Part shown: positions 1-6,380 of the stretch, piece by piece
How the letters are laid out: each line of letters starts with the position of its first letter
Numbering within the stretch: the stretch's first letter is position 1
Source: Anaerolineae bacterium
GTDB taxonomy: Bacteria > Chloroflexota > Anaerolineae > B4-G1
NCBI GenBank assembly: GCA_016783285.1
Contig: JADHWW010000053.1
Coordinates: forward strand, 1-14,598
Direction: 5' to 3'
DNA: 14,598 bases
Made by a program: the position numbers and the translations under genes
Notes under the pieces: model-generated
The model's input: only the letters and a program-made list of their open reading frames with translations
Told to the model about the DNA's origin: nothing
Databases searched by the model: none

Positions 1-1779
1 CAGTTGGATAGAGAAATGCGGGTTGGAGGTGTATTCATCGTACAGTGCGAAGTCGCAGAACTGGGGGTCGCGCCCCACTTTGACCACCTGGGTCGCGAGA
101 CGGAACTCCTTTCCCATATTGGCGCCCTGGAGGATGACCAACTTGCCCGGCGCGCGCTGTGGCATAGCGCCCAGGTGTTTGGTGACCCCCTTGAGCACGC
201 CGGTGGTACGTGCGACCACCTTACGGGCCAGTTCACCTCGCGTCCGGATGAGCAGGATGAGCAGCACCAACAACCCCACCGCCAGCGCAGCCAGAACGAC
301 CAGGAGCCACCAGTACGTGCCCAGCCACTCCACCAGGTGTGCGCAGCCCGTCTGCTCTGTGGGTTCCCAGGTGACCTCTATCGTCACCGCCTGAGTTTCC
401 ATCCGTTCGCCCAGGTATGCGTCGTCTGCCTCGCCCGTCAGTGTGAACTCTTGCACTCGCATCTCTTCAGTCGGCGTCACGACGGTGCTCACGTCCCAGG
501 TGAAGTCGTAAGTTGGTGGTGTGGTACTCGCGCCGATGAAAGCGCCGTTCGCGAAATAGCGCACCTCCGCCGGGTCGCGGGGCGCGTCGTCTACCAGCAC
601 CACTTCCGTGCTGAGATGGACGGGAGTGGAGAGATAATGAAAGTCCGTCCTCTGGGTGGACAGCAGGAGACAGGACGTCTCAGTGTGGGAAATGGGCACT
701 GTGACCGGTTGACCGTCGGTCGGGGAGGTGAGCCTGAGCCGCGGCTTCTCTAGAATTGAGGAGATGGTGACGCTGCTCTCGGCCGAGCCGATGGGGGTGT
801 CTACGCCGATGTTCAGCGTGTAGTCTCCTTTCGGCAGGCGGGTGCTATAGGTGACCAGGTACTGCTGCCGCTGGCTCATCAGATGCCCGAACAGGTCCAG
901 CACCTGCTGATGTGTCTCGTCGTTGTTGTGCAACTGGTAAAGGCCGTACGTCTGGTGGGCCAGGCGCTTCAGGTTTTCCCCGGCGCTCAGGTCGCGGTTG
1001 CGCTGTGCCAAACCGACGGTGTAGAGGGAGATGTCGGCGTTGTTTGCCTTGCGGATGATGTCCTCTTCCCGCGCCGTGTCGCTGAAGTCGGGGTCGACGC
1101 CGTCCGAGAAAACGACGATGACTTTGCGACGGTGGGAAAGGACGTCGCGGATCGTCGCATCGGTGTGAGCCGTGAGCAGGCGCAGCGCCTCGTCCAGCCC
1201 TTCGTAGAGGGGGGTGCCGCCACGCACGGTCTCTCCCTCCATCGTCACCAGCGCATTCAGCACCAGATTGGTGTCCACCGGGTTGTAAGAGAAGTCCTCC
1301 TCGGGCTGCAACGCTCCGTCTTCCCCCACGCCGACGATCCCGATTACATCGTCATCGGCGGCGCCGGTGACGCTGAGCCGGTTCACCAACTCACGCACCA
1401 GGTCGGTAGCCTCCTTGATGCGTGGGTCGCTCGGAGCGGAGATGCCCCCCCGGTCTACCACGACCACGATGGCCAGGCCGACCGGTTCGTAGGAGATGGC
1501 CGGTGTCCCGATATCCACCCCCGCCTCTTCGATCTGGAAGTTCTTGGACGCCAGGTCATTGATGGTCTGGGCCGTGTTTTTGTCAATGACAGAGACGTAC
1601 GTGCGCACTTCCGGTGGGGCGGCGGTGGTATCTGGGGTGCCCTGGATGATGACCAATGGGCCTGTTCCTTGGGCCTGGCTGGCGAGAACCACCGTCAGCA
1701 GAATCAGGGCTACCATGGAGCAATGGACAATGGCCCATGACCAATGACCAATGAACGGGGATCGCGGATTATTCCTCAT
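1..1779 (-). CDS. VWA-domain membrane protein with C-terminal FHA domain (3' end outside window)
   Basis: 593 codons are visible and no stop is reached at the left edge. Residues about 22-38 form a hydrophobic signal or anchor segment. A von Willebrand factor A domain spans about 100-300: strand LAIVVVVD (102-109), TPLYEGL around 189-195 and VVFSDG (222-227). A beta-rich region (about 345-470) follows, then a transmembrane helix (about 489-511) and the start of a cytoplasmic FHA domain (from about 546; VGRDPQFCDF at 568-577, SNPHFSI at 585-591). The metal site is degenerate: the usual DxSxS reads DRGGI, while the later Thr and Asp remain. The ATG at 1779 is chosen because GGAGGAGGA lies 7 nt upstream; an ATG at 1716 would skip a repeat-encoded stretch. 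It is the last visible gene of the FHA / PP2C operon. Inference: a surface or periplasmic binding domain coupled to an inner phosphothreonine reader. Domain calls are firm; the ligand is unknown. Confidence 0.87.
   Translation of the reverse strand, partial: MRNNPRSPFIGHWSWAIVHCSMVALILLTVVLASQAQGTGPLVIIQGTPDTTAAPPEVRTYVSVIDKNTAQTINDLASKNFQIEEAGVDIGTPAISYEPVGLAIVVVVDRGGISAPSDPRIKEATDLVRELVNRLSVTGAADDDVIGIVGVGEDGALQPEEDFSYNPVDTNLVLNALVTMEGETVRGGTPLYEGLDEALRLLTAHTDATIRDVLSHRRKVIVVFSDGVDPDFSDTAREEDIIRKANNADISLYTVGLAQRNRDLSAGENLKRLAHQTYGLYQLHNNDETHQQVLDLFGHLMSQRQQYLVTYSTRLPKGDYTLNIGVDTPIGSAESSVTISSILEKPRLRLTSPTDGQPVTVPISHTETSCLLLSTQRTDFHYLSTPVHLSTEVVLVDDAPRDPAEVRYFANGAFIGASTTPPTYDFTWDVSTVVTPTEEMRVQEFTLTGEADDAYLGERMETQAVTIEVTWEPTEQTGCAHLVEWLGTYWWLLVVLAALAVGLLVLLILLIRTRGELARKVVARTTGVLKGVTKHLGAMPQRAPGKLVILQGANMGKEFRLATQVVKVGRDPQFCDFALYDEYTSNPHFSIQL
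1714..1755. repeat. Degenerate tandem heptanucleotide array inside the VWA gene
   Basis: Six 7-bp units in constant phase read, on the plus strand, CATGGAG, CAATGGA, CAATGGC, CCATGAC, CAATGAC, CAATGAA. The consensus is roughly CAATGRM. The array lies inside codons 9-22 of the VWA gene, just before the hydrophobic core of its signal segment, and gives that N-terminus an odd His/Trp/Ile-rich composition. A second heptamer array with a different consensus lies at 6317-6365. Confidence 0.7.
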
Positions 1780-1786
1780 AGTTTCA

Positions 1787-1795
1787 TCCTCCTCC
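1787..1795 (-). promoter_or_regulatory. Strong ribosome binding site deciding the VWA start
   Basis: The minus strand reads GGAGGAGGA, a near-ideal Shine-Dalgarno sequence, with 7 nt to the ATG at 1779. It supports that start over the internal ATG at 1716, so the heptamer-encoded residues are probably translated. Confidence 0.7.
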
Positions 1796-1806
1796 AGACT
1801 TCTCCA

Positions 1807-1837
1807 GACTGCGGAAGTTTGGAAAACTTCCGCAGTC
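1807..1837. repeat. Perfect 14-bp palindrome with 3-nt loop between the PP2C and VWA genes
   Basis: Arms GACTGCGGAAGTTT (1807-1820) and AAACTTCCGCAGTC (1824-1837) are exact inverse complements around the loop GGA. The hairpin starts 3 bp past the PP2C stop codon and fills about half of the 60-bp gap. No T-run follows in either direction, so it is not a standard intrinsic terminator. It could be an RNA-processing or stability hairpin between co-transcribed genes, or a copy of a dispersed palindromic element. A 9-bp direct repeat, CTCCAGACT, occurs at 1792-1800 and 1802-1810; the second copy ends inside the left arm. Confidence 0.75.
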
Positions 1838-1839
1838 GC

Positions 1840-3639
1840 TCAATGACTGACCTGGACAATTACCACAGTGACGTTGTCCTCCCCCCCGGCCCGGTTGGCC
1901 GCCTCGACCAATCTATCGCAACCGTCCTGGGGCGAGGTGGAGGTCTTCCAGATGTGCCAAATCTTCTCGTCGGGCACCATGCCGCTCAGACCATCGGAGC
2001 AGAGGAGCAGGGCCTCGCCTGGGGCCAGCCGCTGCTCGAATAGATCGGGCTCTGTCCGGGGTTTGTCGCCGATGACGCGGTAGATGACGTTTTTCTGGGG
2101 GTGACTGGCTGCTTCCTCCGGCGTGATCTGGCCTGTGGCGACGAGACGCTGGACCAATGAGTGGTCGGTACTGATCTGGACGATGCCATCCTGTTTGAGC
2201 AGGTAGGCGCGACTGTCTCCGACATTGGCGATGGCAGCCGTGTCGCCTACGAAAAGCGCCATCACCAGAGTGGTGCCCATGTCGGTGCCGGCGGCTCTGC
2301 GCTGCTCGTAGACAGTCCGGTTAGCAGCCTGGGTCGCGGCAGTGAGCCATTCCCCGGCTTCGGGCAGCGGCTTGCCAGCGGCCGCCGGCGCCAACGCTTC
2401 GCTGATGGCCAACTGCGCGATAGTGCGAATGGTCAATTGGCTGGCCACGTCACCGGCCTCGTGTCCCCCCATGCCGTCAGCGACGATGAACAACCCCACC
2501 GGTGCGCTGATGGAGCGGAATACCGGGGCGGTGTCAAGAGTCAACAGGCTGTCTTCGTTCAACGAGCGTTCTTGCCCCACATCGGTGCGGCGGCCGACGA
2601 CGAGGGTCACGCTGGTCGGACGGCGGACTTCCTGCAAGGCGGTCTCCAGTGTCGCACCGAAGGTGGCTGCGTCAATGAATCCCTGGGGCGAGCCAAGAGC
2701 CAGGGCGAAGAGGCCCGCCACCGGTTCCGGCAGCGTGACATGGGGAGTGTATTGCGGTTGCCCTGTTGCCAGGTAGAACAGCGCCGCGGCCAGCCCCCGC
2801 ACGTCCTGAGACGGGATTGCCCCGCCCTTCGATGCCTTTGAACGGGCTGCAGGCGGAATGACGTAGGCCGTATGCAGGTGTGCCCAGCGAGCCGTCTTCC
2901 TCTCCACCGCGATGTGGCTCAGCAGGGACGGAGTTGCCCCGCCCCCATGCAGCGTGACCTGGTGGCGGTGCAGGTAATCCAATGCCTGCGCCAGGGAGAC
3001 GCCCCACCCCAGAACCTGGTGGAGTGGTTGGGGCACGGGAAGGGTGGTCGCCAGCGGTGGGGAGAACTCAGGCTCTATCAGGTAGTGACGAGGGAGGCCA
3101 TAGGGGGCCTCAGCGAAGACACCGCAGGGCAGGAGCAAGCCAGGGTGCTCCAGGCGCATCCTCAGCAACTGGGCCTCCATCGCAAAGGCCTGCCCGTCGG
3201 CGCTTTCCTGAATCAGGTAACGAAGGTGCAGCGGTTCAACGCCGGACAGGTCCGCCCCGCAGAAGGAGCAGAATCGTTCCTCGGGGTCTGTCGCCTCCGC
3301 CTGGCAACTGGGGCACAGGCGTACTGGCGTGCTGTCCTCTACCAGGTAACCGTTCAGTCGTTCATTGATGGCGCGTACTTCCACGACCACGTACCGCCCA
3401 TTGTTGAGTAGTGCGCCTTCCGGCAGGGGGGCAAAGGCGACGCTGGCCTCTGCGAGTGGGCGGGTGTCGGGCAGGGGGCGGGGTGACCCTGCCTCTACCT
3501 GGTCGGAACGGGCGAGCGGTTTGGTCCGTTGTCGCGAGACACCCGGCCCAGCCGGACTTTGCGCCGTCAGCGCTGCGCCGCAGCGATGGCAGAAATGAGC
3601 ACTTTCGCGATTCTCATAACCGCAGTTTGGGCATTTCAT
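1840..3639 (-). CDS. PP2C-type Ser/Thr phosphatase fused to zinc ribbons and a kinase-like region
   Basis: 599 aa, predicted soluble. A zinc ribbon lies at the N-terminus (C3, C6, C17, C20) and a second at C109, C112, C124, C127. Residues about 80-335 resemble a protein-kinase fold without its catalysis: GRY at 81-83, a helix-C-like AMEAQLLRMRLEHPG (153-167), ALDYLH (219-224) and DVRGLAAALFYLATG (279-293). The HRD position reads LHGGG and no DFG is visible. The PP2C domain (about 345-599) looks complete: RSLNED (358-363), VADGMGGHEAGD (386-397), GTTL (455-458), NVGDSRAYL (472-480), TDHSLV (491-496), CSDGLSGM (547-554), GGEDNVTVV (585-593). It should therefore be an active metal-dependent phosphatase for phospho-Ser/Thr. 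The start follows GGGGGAGG with 2 bp to the FHA gene upstream, so the two are co-translated. Inference: the kinase-like part is a regulatory pseudokinase. The phosphatase assignment is very sure, the pseudokinase less so. Confidence 0.92.
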   Translation of the reverse strand: MKCPNCGYENRESAHFCHRCGAALTAQSPAGPGVSRQRTKPLARSDQVEAGSPRPLPDTRPLAEASVAFAPLPEGALLNNGRYVVVEVRAINERLNGYLVEDSTPVRLCPSCQAEATDPEERFCSFCGADLSGVEPLHLRYLIQESADGQAFAMEAQLLRMRLEHPGLLLPCGVFAEAPYGLPRHYLIEPEFSPPLATTLPVPQPLHQVLGWGVSLAQALDYLHRHQVTLHGGGATPSLLSHIAVERKTARWAHLHTAYVIPPAARSKASKGGAIPSQDVRGLAAALFYLATGQPQYTPHVTLPEPVAGLFALALGSPQGFIDAATFGATLETALQEVRRPTSVTLVVGRRTDVGQERSLNEDSLLTLDTAPVFRSISAPVGLFIVADGMGGHEAGDVASQLTIRTIAQLAISEALAPAAAGKPLPEAGEWLTAATQAANRTVYEQRRAAGTDMGTTLVMALFVGDTAAIANVGDSRAYLLKQDGIVQISTDHSLVQRLVATGQITPEEAASHPQKNVIYRVIGDKPRTEPDLFEQRLAPGEALLLCSDGLSGMVPDEKIWHIWKTSTSPQDGCDRLVEAANRAGGEDNVTVVIVQVSH

Positions 3640-3641
3640 CG

Positions 3642-4766
3642 TTATACCTCCCCCGTGCTGGCGCGGAAGATGAACTCCACCTCGCCGATACTCAGCCGCC
3701 AGTCATCGCGCAGGAGGTTGCGCCCCGTGCGTTTTCTATTCACGTAGACACCGTTCATTGAGCCGAGGTCTTCGACGACCCAACTCCCTCCCCGCTGGTA
3801 GATGCGGGCGTGGCGGCGGGATACGGTCTCCCAGGCGGGAAAATCCTGGGTGATGACCAGGCCGTTTTCCGTCGCCCTCCCGATGGTGACACCGCCCGGC
3901 TTCAGGTCGAAGCGGCGCGGGCCGCCGGGCGTGCCGACGCTCTCCAGGTGCGGGGCGATGGGGAGCGGAGGTGGGGGCGGGGTGGGTGGTGGCCCTGGTC
4001 GCCGTCTTCGCCTCCGCGCAAGCATTAGAATAAGGGTGAAGATCAGGATCAGTAGGAGCATGAGAAGGCAGCCTACCTCAACCCAAAGCTGGTTCTCAAC
4101 CAGGAACGAACCGATGTCGGGAGGTAGGAGGGGAAACTGGGGGGCTGGAGCGGGGGAGGCTGCCGGTTCAGGTTTGGCGGTAGGAGTGATGATTGCAGGC
4201 GGTGTTTCGGCTGACGTGGGGACTGGGCTGGAGGGCTCGGGGGGGGTAGGGGACGGGGGATAGGACGGGAGAGGGGTGGGAGCAGGGGGGGGCGGAGGGG
4301 GGGACGACTCGGGTATCATCACAACGACTTCAATACTACGACTAATCACCATAGTTTCGGTCACGCTGTATTGCAGCGTGGCTGTAAATCGCAGCGTCCT
4401 CGAAATCTCTCGGTCCAGTATGTGCAGAGGAACCAGATGAGTCACCGATTCGGCGGGTTCAATCGAGGGCCAGTGTGACGTCAGCGGGACTGTATGGGAG
4501 ATTGCATCTGTGGGGAGTGTGATTGTCAAGTGCACGTTGGTTATTGAAATGGGCCTGCTGTTGAGGATCGTAGCCGTCAGGGTGAAGTTCTGTGCCGCTG
4601 TCACCGTCTGTTGCGTCGTCGTGAATTCCAGCGTCACTTCCCCTGCACCTTGGGGATGCGCCGGTCGTGGCGATGGCGCGGCGTGAAGCGGCAGGACCAC
4701 GCCAGCCGCCATGAGCAGCGTTAGCCCGGCTACAATGAGCAATCGTTTGTTCGCTTCACGTGTCAT
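3642..4766 (-). CDS. Membrane-anchored FHA-domain protein with extracytoplasmic beta domain
   Basis: 374 aa. Signal peptide (about 8-30), a beta-rich extracytoplasmic domain (about 44-150) resembling CARDB/DUF11-type adhesion domains, a Pro/Ser/Thr linker (about 153-215), a transmembrane helix (about 228-250) followed by six arginines (positive-inside), and a C-terminal cytoplasmic FHA domain (about 283-367). The FHA domain has its key phosphothreonine-binding residues: G296-R297, S316-R-R-H-A and N338 in SMNGVYVN. It should tether a phosphothreonine partner to the membrane. The ATG at 4766 is preferred because AAGGGAG lies a few bases upstream; an in-frame start at 4835 would add 23 residues before the signal peptide with no such site. 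First gene of the operon with the PP2C and VWA genes and preceded by a good promoter. The extracellular ligand is unknown. Confidence 0.88.
   Translation of the reverse strand: MTREANKRLLIVAGLTLLMAAGVVLPLHAAPSPRPAHPQGAGEVTLEFTTTQQTVTAAQNFTLTATILNSRPISITNVHLTITLPTDAISHTVPLTSHWPSIEPAESVTHLVPLHILDREISRTLRFTATLQYSVTETMVISRSIEVVVMIPESSPPPPPPAPTPLPSYPPSPTPPEPSSPVPTSAETPPAIITPTAKPEPAASPAPAPQFPLLPPDIGSFLVENQLWVEVGCLLMLLLILIFTLILMLARRRRRRPGPPPTPPPPPLPIAPHLESVGTPGGPRRFDLKPGGVTIGRATENGLVITQDFPAWETVSRRHARIYQRGGSWVVEDLGSMNGVYVNRKRTGRNLLRDDWRLSIGEVEFIFRASTGEV
4218..4303 (+). other. Dense G-run cluster with G-quadruplex potential on the plus strand
   Basis: About a dozen runs of three to eight G lie within 86 bases on the plus strand, several separated by only one to four bases. 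The stretch encodes the Pro-rich linker of the FHA protein on the other strand, so the G-rich strand is the transcription template. Codon bias for CCC and CCT proline explains its origin; a structural role is only a possibility. Confidence 0.5.
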
Positions 4767-4882
4767 AGTTATTCTCCCTTGTGCAAAGGTACTCGCAGTC
4801 ACAGAACTATTGTTAGTGTACACACTTTGTGCCAAATGCGCAAACGTGACTCCCAGTGCTCAACAACGTCCTATTTACGATT

Positions 4883-4911
4883 ATTATACTCATCTCTTAA
4901 CATCATGTCCA
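4883..4911 (-). promoter_or_regulatory. Sigma70-type promoter of the FHA-PP2C-VWA operon
   Basis: On the minus strand, TGGACA (4906-4911, 5/6 match to TTGACA) is followed after exactly 17 bp by TATAAT (4883-4888, perfect). It lies in the 160-bp gap between the glycosyltransferase stop and the FHA gene. It predicts a leader of about 110 nt, which appears A+T-rich with no obvious riboswitch. Confidence 0.65.
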
Positions 4912-4926
4912 GCCGGAGAAACCCCA

Positions 4927-6240
4927 TCATCCGTAAGGGGAATCAGAATGGCCAACGAGGCCGGTGTACACCGCTTCGATACGGTCGGCGATGCGCGGCC
5001 AGGCGTAGGATTCGGCCCAGCAGGCGGCGCGCTGCCCGACCCGCCGCCGGAGTCCCTCGTCGGTCAGCAACTGCGTGATCTTGGCGGCCAACGTCGCTGG
5101 GTCGCGGGCCGGGACGCGGTAGCCCGTGCGCCCGTGCCTGACCAGGAAGGGTAGTCCTCCCACGTCGGAGGCGATCACTGGCGTGCCACACGCCATTGCC
5201 TCCAGCGCCACCATCCCAAAACTCTCGTAGTCAGAGGGCATCACCACCATCTCGGCCGCTGAGTAGTAGTATTGCAGTGTGTCCTGGTCCTTGGCCCCCA
5301 GGAACGTGACAACGTCGCCGATGCCCAGTTCCTCCCGTAGTTCTTGCAGGCGTACCATCTCGTCGTCCTCGCGGATGCGGTCGGGGTCACCGCCGATGAT
5401 GGGGACACACAGTACCTCGCCCAGTTCCGGCCGTCCGCCGATGATCTGAGCCATAGCCTGCAGCAGGTTGTCGATGCCCTTCAGCGGTTCGATGCGACCG
5501 ACGAAGAGAATAATGCGGCGATCGGGACACAAACCAATGCGCTCCTTGGCCTGCGCTGCAGGGATGGGATAGAAGCGCTCCGTGTCTACTCCGGGCGAGA
5601 TGACGCGGATGCGGGATGGGTCGGCGCTGTAGAGCCGTGCCAGTTGCTCCTTCTCGGCGGGCGTGGCCGCGATCAGCACGTCGGCAAAGCGCATAATCTC
5701 CGTCTCGACGGCAATACGGCGCGCCGTTTCCCGTTCTTCGGGCCGCTGCGCCACAGCGTCCTTCATCTTGCCCAGCGTGTGAAACATATGCACGATAGGT
5801 GTGCTCCAGCGTCCGCGCAACTCCCGCGCCACCACACCGGAAAGCCAGTAGTGACTGTGCAGGATGTCGTAGCGGATAGAGTCGGTCTCCGCCTGCGCCA
5901 GCACACCCTCCACGAACTCCGGCAGGTGATCGTAAACCAGGTGCTTGCTGTAAGGATGCTCAGGGCCAGCGGGGAGATGGATCACCCGCGTCCCACCGCC
6001 CAGTCCTTTGGCGTGTGAGAAACCAGGTTCTTTCCGAAAAACCTGGTTTCTGGTCCCGTCATCAATACGGGGAACGCTGGGGTCTTGCGAGCGCGTGTAG
6101 ACGTCCACGCGATGACCCCGGCGGGCCAGTTCGTGGGACAGATCACGCACGTAGACGTTCATCCCGCCCGTCTCCTTGCCACCCAGCGTGGCCAGCGGGC
6201 AGGTGTGTACACTCAGCATCGCGATGCGAAGATCAGACAT
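4927..6240 (-). CDS. GT4-family glycosyltransferase (MshA / sucrose-phosphate-synthase-like)
   Basis: 437 aa, two Rossmann-like halves of the GT-B fold. The acceptor-side half starts RIAMLSVHTCP (5-15) with GGMNVYVRDL (25-34) and HSHYWLSG (128-135). The donor half has VGRIEPLKG (247-255) and the EX7E catalytic pair E339 and E347 in YESFGMVALEAMACG, followed by PVIASDVGG (354-362). These place it in the retaining GT4 family near the mycothiol enzyme MshA and sucrose-phosphate synthases; donor and acceptor cannot be read from sequence. Residues about 64-75 (RNQVFRKEPGFS) are encoded by a perfect palindrome and look inserted between DPSVPRIDDG and GLGGGTRVIHLPAGP. The ATG at 6240 follows AAGGGAAG. 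Downstream of a plausible promoter and divergent from a GNAT gene; no pathway neighbours are present. Family call sure, substrate unknown. Confidence 0.9.
   Translation of the reverse strand: MSDLRIAMLSVHTCPLATLGGKETGGMNVYVRDLSHELARRGHRVDVYTRSQDPSVPRIDDGTRNQVFRKEPGFSHAKGLGGGTRVIHLPAGPEHPYSKHLVYDHLPEFVEGVLAQAETDSIRYDILHSHYWLSGVVARELRGRWSTPIVHMFHTLGKMKDAVAQRPEERETARRIAVETEIMRFADVLIAATPAEKEQLARLYSADPSRIRVISPGVDTERFYPIPAAQAKERIGLCPDRRIILFVGRIEPLKGIDNLLQAMAQIIGGRPELGEVLCVPIIGGDPDRIREDDEMVRLQELREELGIGDVVTFLGAKDQDTLQYYYSAAEMVVMPSDYESFGMVALEAMACGTPVIASDVGGLPFLVRHGRTGYRVPARDPATLAAKITQLLTDEGLRRRVGQRAACWAESYAWPRIADRIEAVYTGLVGHSDSPYG
6018..6051. repeat. Palindromic element inserted in the glycosyltransferase reading frame
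   Basis: Arms AGAAACCAGGTT (6018-6029) and AACCTGGTTTCT (6040-6051) are perfect inverse complements. Within the 10-nt loop TTT / GAA (6031-6033, 6036-6038) can pair further after one mismatch, using a G-T wobble. The element encodes residues 64-75 of the enzyme without breaking the frame. Its symmetry and its position in a surface-loop-like segment resemble protein-coding palindromic elements such as those known from Rickettsia. Confidence 0.7.
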
Positions 6241-6250
6241 AGCGCTTCCC

Positions 6251-6279
6251 TTAACGCACAGAGGGGATTATACTATATT
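6251..6279 (+). promoter_or_regulatory. Likely promoter of the plus-strand GNAT gene
   Basis: TTAACG (6251-6256, 4/6) and TATATT (6274-6279, 5/6) are separated by 17 bp. A transcript from here would carry the heptamer array 6317-6365 in its leader. It overlaps the minus-strand promoter of the glycosyltransferase. Confidence 0.45.
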
Positions 6280-6301
6280 TGGTGTACTGGGGAAGTGTAG
6301 A
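6267..6301 (-). promoter_or_regulatory. Likely promoter of the glycosyltransferase gene
   Basis: The minus strand holds two overlapping -10 candidates, TATAGT (6272-6277) and TATAAT (6267-6272). TCTACA (6296-6301, 4/6) lies 18 bp upstream of the first. The -35 is weak, so the exact element is uncertain, but it is the only A+T-rich stretch upstream of the gene. Confidence 0.45.
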
Positions 6302-6316
6302 ACGTAGCGCATGGGG

Positions 6317-6365
6317 CGTGAAACGTGGAACGTGAGGCGTGAAACGTGAGACGTGAAACGTGAGA
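6317..6365. repeat. Tandem heptanucleotide array, seven units
   Basis: Seven units in perfect 7-bp phase: CGTGAAA, CGTGGAA, CGTGAGG, CGTGAAA, CGTGAGA, CGTGAAA, CGTGAGA (consensus CGTGARA). Two decayed units, CGTAGCG and CATGGGG, precede it at 6303-6316. It ends next to the ribosome binding site of the GNAT gene and probably lies in that gene's leader. Confidence 0.85.
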
Positions 6366-6380
6366 GAAGGAGATGGTGTT

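Noticed and set aside
4..1740. Long open frames on the plus strand (for example 4-753 and 883-1740)
   Set aside because: They are antisense shadows of the VWA gene, which has clear domains, an ideal ribosome site and one uninterrupted 593-codon frame on the minus strand.
1807..1837. Hairpin read as an intrinsic terminator of the PP2C gene
   Set aside because: No T-run follows on either strand and the next gene of the operon starts 28 bp later.
4767..4835. N-terminal extension of the FHA protein to 4835
   Set aside because: It places 23 polar residues before the signal peptide and has no ribosome site, whereas the ATG at 4766 has AAGGGAG.
6317..6365. CRISPR-like array
   Set aside because: Units are only 7 bp, contiguous and without spacers; no cas gene is present.
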